64,000 nt of DNA, from assembly GCA_034509495.1 (NCBI GenBank), contig CM067512.1, positions 5,506,459-5,570,458 on the forward strand, in the 5' to 3' direction. This DNA comes from Acestrorhynchus altus (taxonomy: Eukaryota; Chordata; Actinopteri; Characiformes; Acestrorhynchidae). Shown here piece by piece: positions 1 through 12,205 of the stretch. Position 1 is the first letter of the stretch. The number at the start of each line of letters is the position of its first letter. Both the position numbers and the translations under genes were made by a program. The notes beneath the pieces are model-generated. The model was given only the letters and a program-made list of their open reading frames with translations. It was not told where the DNA came from and did no database searches.

Positions 1-240
1 CTCTTACCTTGAATTAAAATCCTGCAGGGCCAGCAAGGTCCTCCTGCTCACATCAGCACATGTCCAGGCCTATTTGAAGTTCGCTAATGATCATCTGGCT
101 GATCCAGAGAAGGCATGGGAAAAGGTCACGTGGTCAGATGAGATGTAACTTTTTGGTATCAACTAAGGAGTGGCTCCATAAGAAGCATTTCAGGGTCTTT
201 GAGTGGCCTAGCCAGTCTCCAGACCTGAGCCCAAGCCACA
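1..240 (+). mobile_element. Tc1-like transposon fragment
   Basis: The sequence resembles the central to 3' part of a fish Tc1-like transposase gene. It has the stretch about a lifted animal-type reading 'gatgatccagagg-aggcatgg' with a following 'tggtcagatgaga', then a deletion, then a segment ending in 'cagtctccagacctgagccc', which encodes the S-P-D-L-(S/N)-P motif near the third catalytic acidic residue. The reading frame is broken and the middle is missing, so it is dead. The left end lies outside the window. Confidence 0.7.
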
Positions 241-1958
241 CAAGGAAACAGGAACTATTTGACTGCTAGAGGAAAGGATGAATTCAGATAAATACCAACA
301 CTGTTCTACTATGCATCCACCTGCATAAATATGACTTCACTATAGAGTCATCAGAGGAAAGCTTTATTTACTCCACCAAAATATTGGGACATTTAATGTG
401 CTGTGGATTGATGAAGATAAAACAGATTTTTTTTGGATATGTTTGAAGAAAAACGGCCACAGAATTTCATGACAAGGACACCTCTATAACTGTTAATCTT
501 TCAGGCTGGATGAGTCATACTTTGGGCTTGTTTTGCTGTGAACATTTGTTAAAAGCAAACATCACAATTTCTGTCAAATAAAATCTGAAGATGAAAAGAG
601 AATGGCTTCTACAACAGAATAATGACTCTAAACACATATCAGAGGTTCATAATACAGTACCGGCTGAAGGCTTGGTTTAATCAGGTCCTCAAAAAGTAAA
701 AATGTTCATGATTTCCATCATTGTGAGCACATTTTGTCCCCACAAAGAGCTAAATACATGGCCACACACATACAGATGTGCAGATATAGTCTCGAAAAGC
801 ACTAATCTAACTGTATATATCATTACAAACACATAATTAGTCAAGAAAATGTATGAGGATGAACATAGTGTGGAGAACATATCAGCTTTAATTAACATCA
901 TCAATCAGCACTGATCAGTATCTTTGCTCGAAAGGAGTACTCCAGCTTTTTTCAACTCACTCTCTATCTGCTCCATCGGTAGTATAAGGCTAATTACCAC
1001 AGACTATAATTTTGATGTGTGTCCCTGTACTTAGTGAAACAACAGGAAAGACATTGTCTTGAATCTCATTTATAATAGAAGCCATAGGGCAGGTGCTGCA
1101 TTTGCTGATTGGTTTACTGTTATAAATGTGTTTTGAGTTGATTTCTGTCATTTTTGTTGCTTTACTAAGTGCAGGGAAATGACTGTCCATGGTAATTAAT
1201 CATTTACTACAAATAGTAAATGTCATCTTACACTGACAGTTGTACCCTTAAAAAGGCCTAGAACACCAGTGCGCATTACATACTTTGATAACCTAAAAAC
1301 AGCCTCATCATTTTCCATTGCCCTGAAAGCACCAAATAATAAAATGTACTTTGTAATAATTAATTTTTATTAAATTTTACCCCAATGTTCCCAATTTGGA
1401 AGTGCCAATCAACTTACTCTGTTACTCTGTACTCTCCTCCATCACATACAGTGCTCCCAACTAACAGCATGAAGACAAACACATGCTTCCTCCAATGCTT
1501 GTGAAGCCAGCCATTGCCTCTTCTAAACTGCCTTTGCTGAATAAATAAACATAATTGAAACAAAATTTCAATTTCAAAGGTAAAGAAGGCTACTTGAAAA
1601 ACTAGAAACTAGTAACTAGAAAACCACTCAATCGAATTAAGGATATTTGGCATTTTACGAAATTATGACTAGTATTCACCTTTTCAGGTCTGCTATGGAC
1701 TGAAACAATGTTGGTTTTCATTACTTAATTTTTAGTTGACATAAACGTTTTCTTTGAGAGAATCTCTGATCTCAGAAATGTAATTTAATATTCATGCCAT
1801 TTTCCTTTTAGAACTTTGTATTTGGTCTTGGTATCACTTGGCATCGGATTGAATGCAAAATTAGTGGTATCGACCATCCCTAGCACAAGGTTGCTTCAGG
1901 ATGATTGTTGGGAACTGCTGTATTAAAAGAGCAAACCACTTCATTTCATCAGCGTCCA
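241..1958. other. Gene-free stretch, AT-rich
   Basis: I see no exon, RNA gene or clear transposon here apart from one copy of a diverged direct repeat (826-937). Short ORFs in this stretch have no recognisable protein similarity. Confidence 0.5.
826..937 (+). repeat. Diverged direct repeat, copy A
   Basis: About 105 bp starting 'acacataattagtcaagaa' recur in the same orientation at 1956-2067, about 1.13 kb away, with many substitutions but almost no length change. Shared landmarks are 'acataatta', 'gtatgag', 'ggagaaca', 'catcaatca' and 'tgatcag'. The family is not recognised. Confidence 0.7.
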
Positions 1959-2067
1959 ACACATAATTACTCATGAAAGTGTATGAGTGTGAACGCGCTC
2001 GGAGAACAGATCCGCTTTGATTAGTGTCATCAATCAACATTGATCAGCATCTTGGTCGATGCAGGGA
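1956..2067 (+). repeat. Diverged direct repeat, copy B
   Basis: Partner of the copy at 826-937, in direct orientation. This copy is more GC-rich (for example 'gaacgcgctcggagaacag') and runs towards the GC-rich block that follows. Confidence 0.7.
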
Positions 2068-2248
2068 TGTACATGCCACACTCCTCTGTGAAGCTGGCAT
2101 GCAAAACTATTTACAAAACTGCATCAAAAGAGCTCAAATGGTCCTGATGCCTCTCTCCTCTCTCCCTTTGATGAGATGTTGTCTCATGCAGCCATCGTGT
2201 GTTATTACTCCATTAATCCAAGAGAAAAGTGCAGGAGTGCGCTCGGGA

Positions 2249-2294
<46 letters not shown>

Positions 2295-2324
2295 TCTCTC
2301 TCTCTCACTCTCTCTCTCTTCCCC
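2249..2324 (+). repeat. (CT)n microsatellite
   Basis: A nearly pure CT tract with a few C or A interruptions. It generates the serine/leucine-repeat ORFs here, which are not genes. Confidence 0.95.
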
Positions 2325-2325
2325 A

Positions 2326-2520
2326 GCTGCCTGTCTCACAGCGCTTCCATGATGTGCGCTAATTGCCGGTCTTTCATGCGTCCCTCTTCAGACACACTTC
2401 AAAGAAAAGCGGAGCGCACCCAGGGCCGCAATTAGCGAGCAGCTCTGCGGCGTAGAAAGAGGAGCGCGGACCGCTGCCGCTACACCGCTTCCATTGTTCT
2501 CAGTCGCTATCACATCGTCA
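2326..2520. promoter_or_regulatory. GC-rich block with inverted homeodomain-type sites
   Basis: This roughly 195 bp block is much more GC-rich than its surroundings. It contains the same ten bases in opposite orientation, CGCTAATTGC at 2357-2366 and GCAATTAGCG at 2428-2437. TAATTG/CAATTA is the core bound by many homeodomain proteins. No splice-consistent exon was found. A conserved enhancer or a distal promoter is possible; this is inference from composition and motif only. Confidence 0.35.
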
Positions 2521-2914
2521 CAAGAAACGATGTGGCGTGGGGGCGGGATTGGTGGTGCACCTGAATATTGAGAAGACCACACAAGGCAACAAGTGTAATG
2601 CTGCACAAGTTCTGAGCATCGACCTAGACTCCAACTTCAGGCCTTATTCAAGCCCTCGCCCTCTTAATTGTTACCTGGCGTTACTACACACTGCTTGTGA
2701 TATTATACAGTTTAGTCAGCTACGTGGTCCTTTGTAGATAATCAATCAACTGCTAAACATGTACTGAAACATCTAATATGTTCATGTCAACATCTTTTTA
2801 TAGCTGGCAGATGTAGATTTGACAGTGTAATTCATTTTTAAACCACTGCTGTAAATACAAGTCACACTTTGAGCAACCCATCGTGGGAAGCTATACCATT
2901 TGTTGACAAGTTAA

Positions 2915-3190
2915 GACAGGGGCCACGAACCCTGCCTCTGAAGATCTAATGTCCTGCAGGTTTTAGACTTAACCCTAGTGCACTCCACATGATCCAAATT
3001 ATGTCTGCCTTCAGATGTTCATGTCCAGCTGAATGGGCTGTGTTAGATTTGGGTTGGAGTGGAAACAGGGTTGGTGACCCCTGCCAGGGGTCCCACACAG
3101 TATTGTGCAGTTTTGGGGAGAGGTCTTGTGCACCTCCACCCAAGTTTCATAGTGCAGTAGCAGTGTTCCAGCCCAGAGTGGGAATGCTAG
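2915..3190. repeat. Dispersed DNA-transposon-like repeat
   Basis: The phrases 'gtcctgcaggttttagactta' split over this stretch, followed by 'gggttggtgacccctg', look like the hAT-derived short repeats that are common in fish. Ends are not defined. Another piece of the same general type lies at 39165-39250. Confidence 0.4.
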
Positions 3191-4036
3191 AGATGCCATT
3201 CACCCTATTATATTTACTGGAGTACTAATCAACACAAATCTCATTTCTTCCAGAAGATGCACAACTTTCTTGTGGTCACAAATCATATACAATATCCCAG
3301 ATGTGTTGACCTCTCCCTTCCGGTTATATATAAAGATCTCTGCTCATTCAGGAGACCATACAAGAAGATCCAAGGAGAGCATAGCACCAGCATGACTGTG
3401 TTCTTACTGATCCCTACATTGTTACCATAACAACCCATGCAGATAGGTTTCTAATGACTGACCTCATCAGGACACATCAGAAGGTAATTGCTTACTTGGT
3501 CACAAAGTATTTCCGGCAAGTTGATGCTGCTGAGTGCCTGTACTGCCCCTAGCGTTTTTGTGATTATTGTTCCTTGATTACGTTCACAAGCTTCGTGCCA
3601 AATGGACACAGGATATGCACAGCAGCCGTGATGTGTATGTGTATGCATAGTTAAGATCAAGTATATTTCTAGCCTAAAAAAAAAAAAAAAAAAAATTCAG
3701 CTTTGCGGTGGACATTTCTGCCATACAGGCTTCTAGGCGTCTAAAAGGAGTTCTACATTAAAGCAACACTGTGGAAAGAGAACACTGAGAGCAGCATCCT
3801 CATTAGAATAGCTTCCCTCACTGACCGTATTTGGTTTTGCAAAAAGTGAAAGCAGACTTTTGTACTAGTTTTGAGCCCCAGTGAAGCAACAATGCTTGAT
3901 CTGTGTTTGCGTTCGCTACACAAACGTATAGCCAGCCATGTTTAACAACTGACCGGCTACTGCTCAGCTTCACGTCTCATTTGTACATTTATTCATTTTA
4001 AATACTGTCTCTGTTTTTTTAAATAGGTTTCTGTGT

Positions 4037-4529
4037 TACACTATAAGACCAAAAGTATTGGGACACCTGCTCATTCTTTGTTTCTACCAAAAGCATGGGT
4101 ATTAAAAAGAGGTTTTTAGTGCTGGAACATTGCTGTGAGGATTTGATTGCCTTCTGTGACAGCATTAGTGAGGCCAGGATGTCGGCTAATCACCACCCCA
4201 CCTCATCCTGAACTCCTCAATTCATCCCACCAAAAGAATTGGAAGGAGTGCCATCATTCCAGAGAACACAGTTGCACTGCCTCTCAGCTCAGTCCTGGGG
4301 GTGTAACACCCCTTTAGCCTAAGCCTGGCATTAGGCATGATGGCAATAGGTTCACGTTTATCATCTATACAGCCCATACCTATTCTTTTGGCAGTAGTAC
4401 TTCTCTCTACAGAGTCTGCACAAGCTGTGTGTGTGCATTTGCACATCTGGGTCAGCAATAAGCGCAACTTAAAGTACCTGACTGCATTAGGTAGAAGGAG
4501 GATCCACAAACATTTGGACAAACGGTGTA
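4037..4529 (+). mobile_element. Short TIR element family 'A', near full length
   Basis: This is the fullest copy (about 493 bp) of a non-autonomous element found about 17 times in the window. The left end reads like TACACTAT..GACCAAAAGTATTGGGACACC and the right end like ..CAAACATTTGGAC followed by a TGTA tip, so the terminal parts are similar inverted repeats. It has no coding capacity. Internal landmarks are 'gaggatttgattgc', 'tcccattagtgaggc'-like text and 'tgtgcatttgcacatctg'. Confidence 0.8.
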
Positions 4530-5176
4530 AGTATTGTATTGCATTCTGTTTTCATTTTTGTCGTTTGTGTCTGTTGAGGTGAGTGTGGGTACGGATAACT
4601 GAGGAATAGCCAGGAAAGCCACTGATGCCTCTGCCATCACCTTCCCAACCAATTCCTGGAAAATATGTTAAGAGAAGTCGTATGCTTCTTGTAACACAGC
4701 TTTTATTGTTCTACACATGTGTTGCGGAAACCTAGTGAAACCACGTTTAAAGGCTTTCCAGACTTCCAGTGTTCTTGGGTCAGTGTATATTGTTGTGTAT
4801 GTGTGATGGCTTAATCTGTCTAAGGTTGATGGTCACCTGTTTTGGGGGGTGTTGTGTGTTTGATCTATTGCTTTTGAGGCAACCAGTCTATCCAGAAAAC
4901 TGAAACCCACGGAAGAAATGATGGGTTTTGTTGCAAAATGTGTTAAAACCATTTTTTTTAGTTTTGCATGACTGTGTAAAAGCACATTTGTGTTTGGAGT
5001 GTTTGGATATGGATCACAAGGTTGTGGGTTCAATACCAAGATGTGCTTAGCTTCCACTGTTGGGCTTTTAAGCAAACCAAAGGACACCTTAAATCAAAGG
5101 TATGCAATCATCTCTGAGATCATCTCTGATCCTGGTTTTCTACGATGGGAAATGTGAAGAACAGAATTTCAGTGGA

Positions 5177-5420
5177 TACACTATGTGGACAAAAGTATTG
5201 GGACGCCTGCTTATTCATAGTTTCTAATGAAATGAGAGTATTGGGTATTAAAAAGAGTTTCTCCAGCTTTTGTCAGAAAAATTGTCTCTACTATCCAGGG
5301 AAGATATTGGAGCATTGCTATGAGGATCTGATGGCATTCAGTGACATAAGCATTAACGACATCAGGATGTTGGATGATCACCTCCCTGCCTCATCCTCAC
5401 CAAACATACCTATTTCTTAT
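5177..5420 (+). mobile_element. Family 'A' element, right part missing
   Basis: The left end 'tacactatgtggacaaaag' and the inner 'tattaaaaagagtttctcc' match the copy at 4037-4529 in the same orientation. The right half is deleted. Confidence 0.75.
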
Positions 5421-5429
5421 ATATAGGCT

Positions 5430-5770
5430 TTTTTGTTGTTGTGACTTAAAGAATAGCACTTTAATGCCCTCTGTTCTGATTGGCTGCTCTATACTCTATA
5501 AAAATTCTCCTTCCAAAAGCAGTCCAAGCTGAAATACTCTTTATAACTTCATCATAAATGGGCGGGGCTAAAACCCCTGTAATATGCTGTGTTCTAGTGG
5601 GAGCTCAAAAATGGTGGGTTCAGAGTTTTTTGCAGCTTAATTTGTACAGATGGACAGTAAACTGAGAGGTAAATTGTACATTTGGAATTTCAGTGGTGTA
5701 GGCTAACTCTATATGAAACTCTTTTTTGGAAAAAGTGCAAAGAGTTTTCCATGACATGAGCCCTTTAAAG
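5430..5770. repeat. Dispersed repeat around 'ctgattggctg'
   Basis: This stretch, with 'gccctctgttctgattgg' and 'gggcggggcta', resembles shorter pieces at about 34700-34860 and 57515-57590 that share 'attggctg' and nearby text. It is a likely dispersed repeat of unknown class. The GGGCGGGG and ATTGG motifs could also be read as promoter elements, but no gene follows. Confidence 0.35.
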
Positions 5771-6428
5771 AGTACATTGAAATCCTAACACATATTCATT
5801 TGTAGCTTTACACGAGGTGAAAATCGTTCGTTTAGCTTCACACTACTGCAGAAATAGAGGTCTCCACAGCAACTGAGCCTTCCAGTGAGGTGAGCCATAA
5901 CACACACCACAGCCAAGCTGAATAGCTCCCGTCTTTCTATTCATTCAGTTACACAACACATCCGCTCTGACCTGCCACCCGACACCAAACAAACACACCA
6001 CGCATCCATATATACACACACACACACACACACACTCGGCCTAATGACTGACCACTGATGAGAGATGCAGCAAAGGACAGAAGCATCGCAGCAGAAGCTC
6101 AGCAGCAGCGTGCAGCTCTAAACGACTCTGCTGACACCTACAGTAGATGCTGAGCTACACTCTTCACTCTTCAGCTCTAATGGACTGTAATGTGGCAGCA
6201 CAGATTGGGCGGAACAGGCAGGCCTTCAGGTTGGGCAGGAGGAGCTGACCGAAAGGACGGACCCCTATCGAGAATGCAGGAACGGTTTGAGTAGATGGTT
6301 TGTATTCGCTAATGGAGTTGATCTGTAGACACAGGTCCACTAATGCCAAGAAATACGACATGTTTACTGAACAAACTCAAAACACATCTTTCAAATTTTG
6401 GAAACTGCACAGGAAGAAATAATTGTGA

Positions 6429-6765
6429 TACACTATATGTCCAAATGTTTGTGGACACATCTTCAAACTAATGAATTTGGCTACTTAAGTTACACATTGC
6501 TGACACAAATTTGCAGATGCAAGCACAGCTTGTCTAGTCACTGTAGAGTAGTATTTCCAAGCATGAATCTGTTGGCACCAAGTCTAATGCCAGACGTGGG
6601 CTTGAGGAATATGAAGCACTGAGGTGTGGAACAGTGGAACTCTTTTCTCTGGAATGATGGTGCTCCATCCAATACTTTTGGGATGGGATGGTGGAGATGA
6701 GGTCTTTGATTTCAGAAGAAATGATGAATGAGCAGGTGTCCCAAAACTTTTATCCATACAGTGTA
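6429..6765 (-). mobile_element. Family 'A' element, inverted copy
   Basis: It starts 'tacactatatgtccaaatg' and ends 'tatccatacagtgta', the reverse orientation of the copy at 4037-4529. Part of the interior is deleted. Confidence 0.8.
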
Positions 6766-7640
6766 ACTGAGACCAATGAAACTAGTCTAATTTAATAGAA
6801 CTTCATTATACCAGCTGTCAAGCATGGTGTTGGTAGTGTTGTGGTGTACAACATCCTGCAGGACAGTGGCTGAACTTCTGCACTAGGAAACAACACTCAT
6901 CCAAGTTTAGTGATGATCCAGACTTCCCATTAAGACCTTAATAAAGTACAATAAAACACAAACTAACATTAATAGTGAAAGTAGCACATTCTGATCATAC
7001 ATTACCAGTGGCAGTAGCAGATGTACCCGCACACTTGTGAAGTGTCCCTTGTGAACAGGCCACTGTGTCCAGTGCTATTATAAAGCTGTCAGTGAGAGGG
7101 CATTGCATAAGCAGAGAGGCGGCCAGCCGTGGCCACAGGCCTGTGAGAACAGCACTAATGGAGGGTGCAGTGGAGCAGACGGAGGCGTCTGGCTCCGGTC
7201 CCCATCCCAGACCCAGTGCTGACCACAGAGTGAGCCCAGCCTAAACCGGCGGCCTCGAAAAGGGGGGAAGGAAATAGAGCGGGGCCTCATAAACCCAGCA
7301 GAGGGCCTCGTAAAGACCCCTCTCACTGCCACTATTTTTTTTTTTTGCCCTGACTTTTTTGTAATATAACCTTTTGTCATTTTTTATAAATGACTTTTTT
7401 TCTGTACAACAGCAGAGGAAACTTGGGGAGGGGTGCTTTTTAAAAAGGGCCTGGCTGACATTTGTGTTGCCGCTGCTGGAATAATATTTATGGAAAAGGG
7501 GAATTCTCTATGGTAGCTTTATCCTGGGACTTACATGCTTCTGCAAGATGATGAGGGTGAGGAAACGTCTTTCCTTTAACCCTTAAAGCAAAGAATGCAT
7601 TTATTGAGTTTGAAACAAAATCGCTGTGTATAAAAAAGTA
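6766..7640. other. Gene-free stretch with a GC-rich patch
   Basis: No supported gene. About 7080-7340 is GC-rich and carries an open frame on the minus strand without recognisable similarity. About 7420-7520 is a clean-looking unique sequence that could be a conserved non-coding element. Confidence 0.4.
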
Positions 7641-7930
7641 TATAATATGCTATATCTCATCAAATTAGAATATCATGATAAGGTGATTCAGAAGATGACC
7701 ATCATTACCCTCCACACTGAATTCTGAGTGCTTTATCAAACCATATTAATGGACAGTTGACTGAAAGCGGAAAACGTGCACAAACAAAGAACGAAAATAA
7801 AAAACAGGGTTGACCACAGCCAGCAAACTCTCTGGTTCTAAAACCCACAATCTGCTGAAGGCCTCTGTCAAAGCAGCCTTGGCTTCAGTAAGGTCTCAGC
7901 AGTGCCACAAGCTGAATGCCTCCATGACAA
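7640..7930 (+). mobile_element. Degraded Tc1/mariner element
   Basis: 'caaattagaatatcatgat' is typical of the terminal repeat of a common fish Tc1/mariner family. 'aaaccatattaatggacag' corresponds to the helix-turn-helix coding part of its transposase. A related piece lies at 15485-16060. The copy is broken by indels and codes for nothing. Confidence 0.55.
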
Positions 7931-9380
7931 CTATGTGACTTTGGTTGGGGTAAAAAATGTTTACATGTAATACACGACTTTCATTACCAAGACAAAAAGC
8001 AGCATTAGAAAGAGCTGCTGTCCTCTCTGGGTTTCTTTGGCTTTTGCCTCTGACCGGTTATTCAACTGGTCAGTTAGTTTTAGTATTTAAGTGTTACCCC
8101 AACTGCCAGCACAGTTTCTTTGGTTTTCATCATCCCCGAGCAGTGCTTAACCTGGTCAGTTTTTGGCTTCACTTCCAAAGTAGCCATTGCTTTTAGCTTT
8201 TAAAAGATTTCAGTAGTGGATGGGGTGTATGTACATTTATTATCTTATAAATAAGATATGTAACAGTTTGGGGGTTTTGGAATTGACCTGTTTTATATTT
8301 CTGTTATATATATATATGGATTTTGCTTTTGAAAGATGCACCCTGTTCTCCTTTTTACTGCTATGTACGTTAGTGGTTTACATACCTTCTATACAGACAC
8401 TGTGACACTTTCTCTCCCATTAAAACTGAATGCCACAGCATAATTTACTATGCAATGTGACTTATGCAGTTATACCAGCATAACGGGTGCTGTTTTCTTT
8501 GGGGAAAGAAATGTATTCATAGCAGATCTTAAACCAACCATTAATTTCTATATCTGCTATGCAGTCTGGCAGTGAGGTCTCAGCTAAACGCCGAATTGTT
8601 CTGAAAGTTCTCATGATAATTTTCCACTGACAGCCATAATCAGGCCGAGAAACACCTGCAAACTCGTCCCCTCACAGCTGAGACCTGCTGTCACCATTCT
8701 GATTATATGATGTGTCAATCAGGCTGGCTCGTTCTCTCTCTCGCGCGTTCTCTCTTTCACTCACCCACCCACACACATGCACCCCTGAGCATATTTAAAG
8801 CAGGGTGTTCTTAAATGTGCATTTGCTTCCAGTATGTATTAAAGGGACACTCTGGAATCAGTCTGTCTGCAATCAAACGCTGCATCGTGAAGATTTATTA
8901 GCTCCAAAAGAGCTTTAGATCTACTGTGCTCTAAATCATTTATTGTTTCCGACAGCTTGTTTTCAACGCGGCCTTCCATCCTGTTTCGAAAGCCAGTGAA
9001 GCTGTTGCCACCTTGCTTTTAACAGCAAAACACAAAACATGTTTTTAAGCGAGAAGTCTTATACATCTTGTAACATGCCTTTTATTGTTCCAGACATGTG
9101 TTGTGAAAATGGAGTAAAAAACACAGTTCGGGTCCACCAGACAGAGGCGTGTGCGTATGTGTTTATGTGCATGTGTGTGTGTGGAGCTGCAGTCAGACAG
9201 TGCATCTAAGCCAGGGTTTAAGAGCGTGGTAATTATGGTCAACCGCACTCGCTCCTCACGCGCTTATTTCAGGAGCTCCATCAGTACGGCCCTGTTTTAC
9301 ACAACTGAGGGGAATTTTCACTGAATTCCACTGCACTTCTCCCTAAACTATCCATTTACATATTGGTCAATTCCAGCACT
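7931..9380. other. Gene-free stretch
   Basis: I see no exon pair with consistent phase, RNA gene or clear transposon. Around 8640-8760 the sequence is mixed-composition and unique. Confidence 0.4.
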
Positions 9381-9401
9381 GTCCAAGAAACAGATGAAAA
9401 T

Positions 9402-9531
<130 letters not shown>

Positions 9532-9814
9532 AAAGGGATAGTTCAAAATGATTGGTTTTAATCTCACCTTAATGCAGGCAGATTAGTTCCAACAATAGTA
9601 GTACTGTAAGTCGTTACTGTTGCACTTCTTTTTATGGTACTCAAAACTTGCTAGACACTTTTTTAGCTGGGTGGATTAAATTCAGAACACAATAAAAGGG
9701 GATGTCCACACATTTTTCAAAATTTGTGAAGTCATTGATCATGTAAATTACTAATTAGCAGATGGTTTTAAATTGGAGGTAATAGAACCCATAGCTCACA
9801 ACACCGGGGGGGTT

Positions 9815-9990
9815 CTTGTGCATGCAGAGAGAAGGGATTCATAAACGAGAGCATCGACCCCTCAGGACTATCGGCTCCCCGGGAGGGGCCCTGGGGGGGT
9901 TGAGGTGCGTATGTGGAGAGAAGCACTTCATAAACGAGAGCATCGACCCCTGAGGACTGTCGGCCCACTGGGAAAATGCCTGGTAAACCA
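9815..9990 (+). repeat. Tandem duplication, two units of about 89 bp
   Basis: The 22 bases beginning 'ataaacgagagcatcgaccc' occur at 9841 and again at 9930, with matching flanks (gcagagagaag / gtggagagaag before, aggactatcggc / aggactgtcggc after). The unit is GC-rich in AT-rich surroundings. No function is recognised. Confidence 0.75.
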
Positions 9991-10930
9991 GATTTCCAGT
10001 CCAACTGTGCCCTTACCCATAATATGTAAGCCAAAAAGCTTTTTAGTTACCTTTCCTCTAAATATCTCTAAAGATACCCAATGTATTTACCTCACTGGAG
10101 GTTCAGAACCAAGCTAGTTCTCTGAGTAAGGATGTTCTGGTGATGGTTTCCCCTACACAGAATGGTAAGTGCAGACTAAATGTAGTTCCTTCAGCCTCAG
10201 AAGCAGGTCCTCCTCTTTGGAAGGTGGTGGATAAAGGTTATATAAAGGTGCCCCACAACACTCCTCTTTTCTTCCTATTATTGTGTCACCATCTAACTAA
10301 GCATATTATACTGCTCACTCAGTATGTTTATCATCACTGTGGTCTGTAATCTATATCAACAGATCTGCTGCAACATCAAAAGTAGAAGAAGAACGCAGGA
10401 GAAGCACACTTTTAAAAGTGGAGTGGTAAAACAATGTGAGTGGTGAATTAGATTAATCCAACTGAGGTTTAGGTTTAGGTTTTGGCTTGAAGTTCAGGTT
10501 AAGATAACATTTAATTTAGAGTTCAGTTGGATTTTATAGATATTCATTTGAATGTTTATTTAAAGATCACATGTCCTCTTTTTGGGATGTGAAAAATGCA
10601 GCCGGTCTGGATTGTGTAAACTGTCTAAGATTCACACTGATTTCATATTTGTCAATGTTTTCTGTGCTGTTTTGACAACTTAAAACATGTCTGTTTGAGC
10701 CAAATTCTCACTGCCATTGGTCTACACGTAGCTGCATCTACATCAGACATTGGTCAAAGTGCTTCCCACCAGTTGACTGACCACAGCCTAAATATGCCTA
10801 AATGTAAATGCCAATAAACACATTTAAATGCATTAAATATTGAAGTCTTACTCTGGAAGTGGCACTGATCTTCATACAGTAGGTACAGATTCCTCCTCAA
10901 CCACTCAATCAACATTCTACTGAACTATCC
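9991..10930. other. Gene-free stretch
   Basis: No gene is seen. A short run of 'ggtttaggtttaggttt' (about 10468-10485) is a simple repeat, too short to be an interstitial telomere tract. Confidence 0.4.
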
Positions 10931-11243
10931 TATTAAAAAAGAGGATCCTGCTCTTGTTAAACTCTTTCTACTGTCCAGGAAAGGCCTGTTGGATGATCAT
11001 AACCCCACTCATCCCCATCTCCCCAACTGATCCCGTGATTCTGGATGGAGCACCATAATTTCAGAGAACATAGTTCCATTGCTCCACAGCTCAATGGTTG
11101 AGGACTTTATACCCTTCCAGGCCAGGTCTGGCATTAGGTCAGGTGCCAAAAGGTTCATGTTTATATGCTCTAAAGAGTCCTATTGCCAAGAATTCTCTAT
11201 AAGAACTAGACACTCTGTGTGTGTGGATTCGTACATTTCAGTG
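10931..11243 (+). mobile_element. Family 'A' element, tips lost
   Basis: The interior matches the family ('tactgtccaggaaaggcc', 'ggcattaggtcaggtgcc', 'gaactagacactctgtgtg') in the same orientation as 4037-4529. Neither terminal repeat is present. Confidence 0.65.
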
Positions 11244-12205
11244 ACTTAGAACCTGAGGTACATAAGTCACTCAGACAACTCAGTTTCTCACTATTGTATT
11301 GAGCTGGATCAAAGGGCAGTATGAGCAAGCCTATAGTGAAGCCGGCAAACATCAGCAGGTGTGTGAGCTGAGTCATGTCTCTCTTTCTAACACTCTCTCT
11401 GCACTCCGACAAGAATCAAAATAAAAAGTTAGTTCCAAAGCCAAAGAAAAGGTCCAGTCTTTCAGAGGCAATGATAGTGTTAAAAGAGAGAGTGAGAATG
11501 TGTGCTTTAAGGCCAGGATCCACGGTCAGGTAGAGCTGGCTGGAGTTAACTTGTGATGACATTCCTCATCAAAGAAACATGGCCGTCAGATTGGCTCTAA
11601 ATCAATAAGCAGGCTGGCCTCAGCAAGGGCAGAGACCACGCATCTGCCTCTTTCAAAACACAGTAGTGCCAAAAATGACCCTCGCAAACTGCTGCTCGTT
11701 CCAAGAAATGGAATTTTTGTTCATTTAGAGCCACATCAGTTCAGTTCCAGGCTCCCACTTGTAAGACGTTTGCACATGTGCAACACAAATGATGGAGGTG
11801 TAAAATGTAGAGGATATCCGGCTAAATGCATTCAGAAGGCCTGCGAAGGGCGCCTGCTGCTTCAGATGTGGTCCTTCAGTGAGCGTACGTCCGAGAACAC
11901 CAGCCACACATGACTGCATGCGGCAGGTTGTGATCACATGTGGTACGAGTTAGGGGTCATTTATTTGTAACCAGTGCCAGAGTCAATTCAATAGGCCTCT
12001 TATGATTAATGTACAGTTTCCCTTTGTTTTAAACCGTACAATGCCAGAAGGATTATATTATGTTCTGATTCACCGTTGAAAAGAATAGCTTGGTCATCTA
12101 ATTGGGATCTACAAGATTCCATTCATTATTAGACACATTTGCATGTGTGGTTGAACTGTTACTGTAGTTTCATTAATTACACAATTACATTGTAATTACA
12201 CTGTC
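11244..12205. other. Gene-free stretch
   Basis: No exon, RNA gene or transposon could be supported. The sequence is unique with moderate GC around 11500-11900. Confidence 0.4.

Noticed and set aside
7078..7380. 100-codon minus-strand ORF in a GC-rich patch
   Set aside because: No motif, no partner exon, composition-driven.
10468..10490. Interstitial telomere-like 'ttaggt' run
   Set aside because: Only about three imperfect units and not the TTAGGG hexamer.
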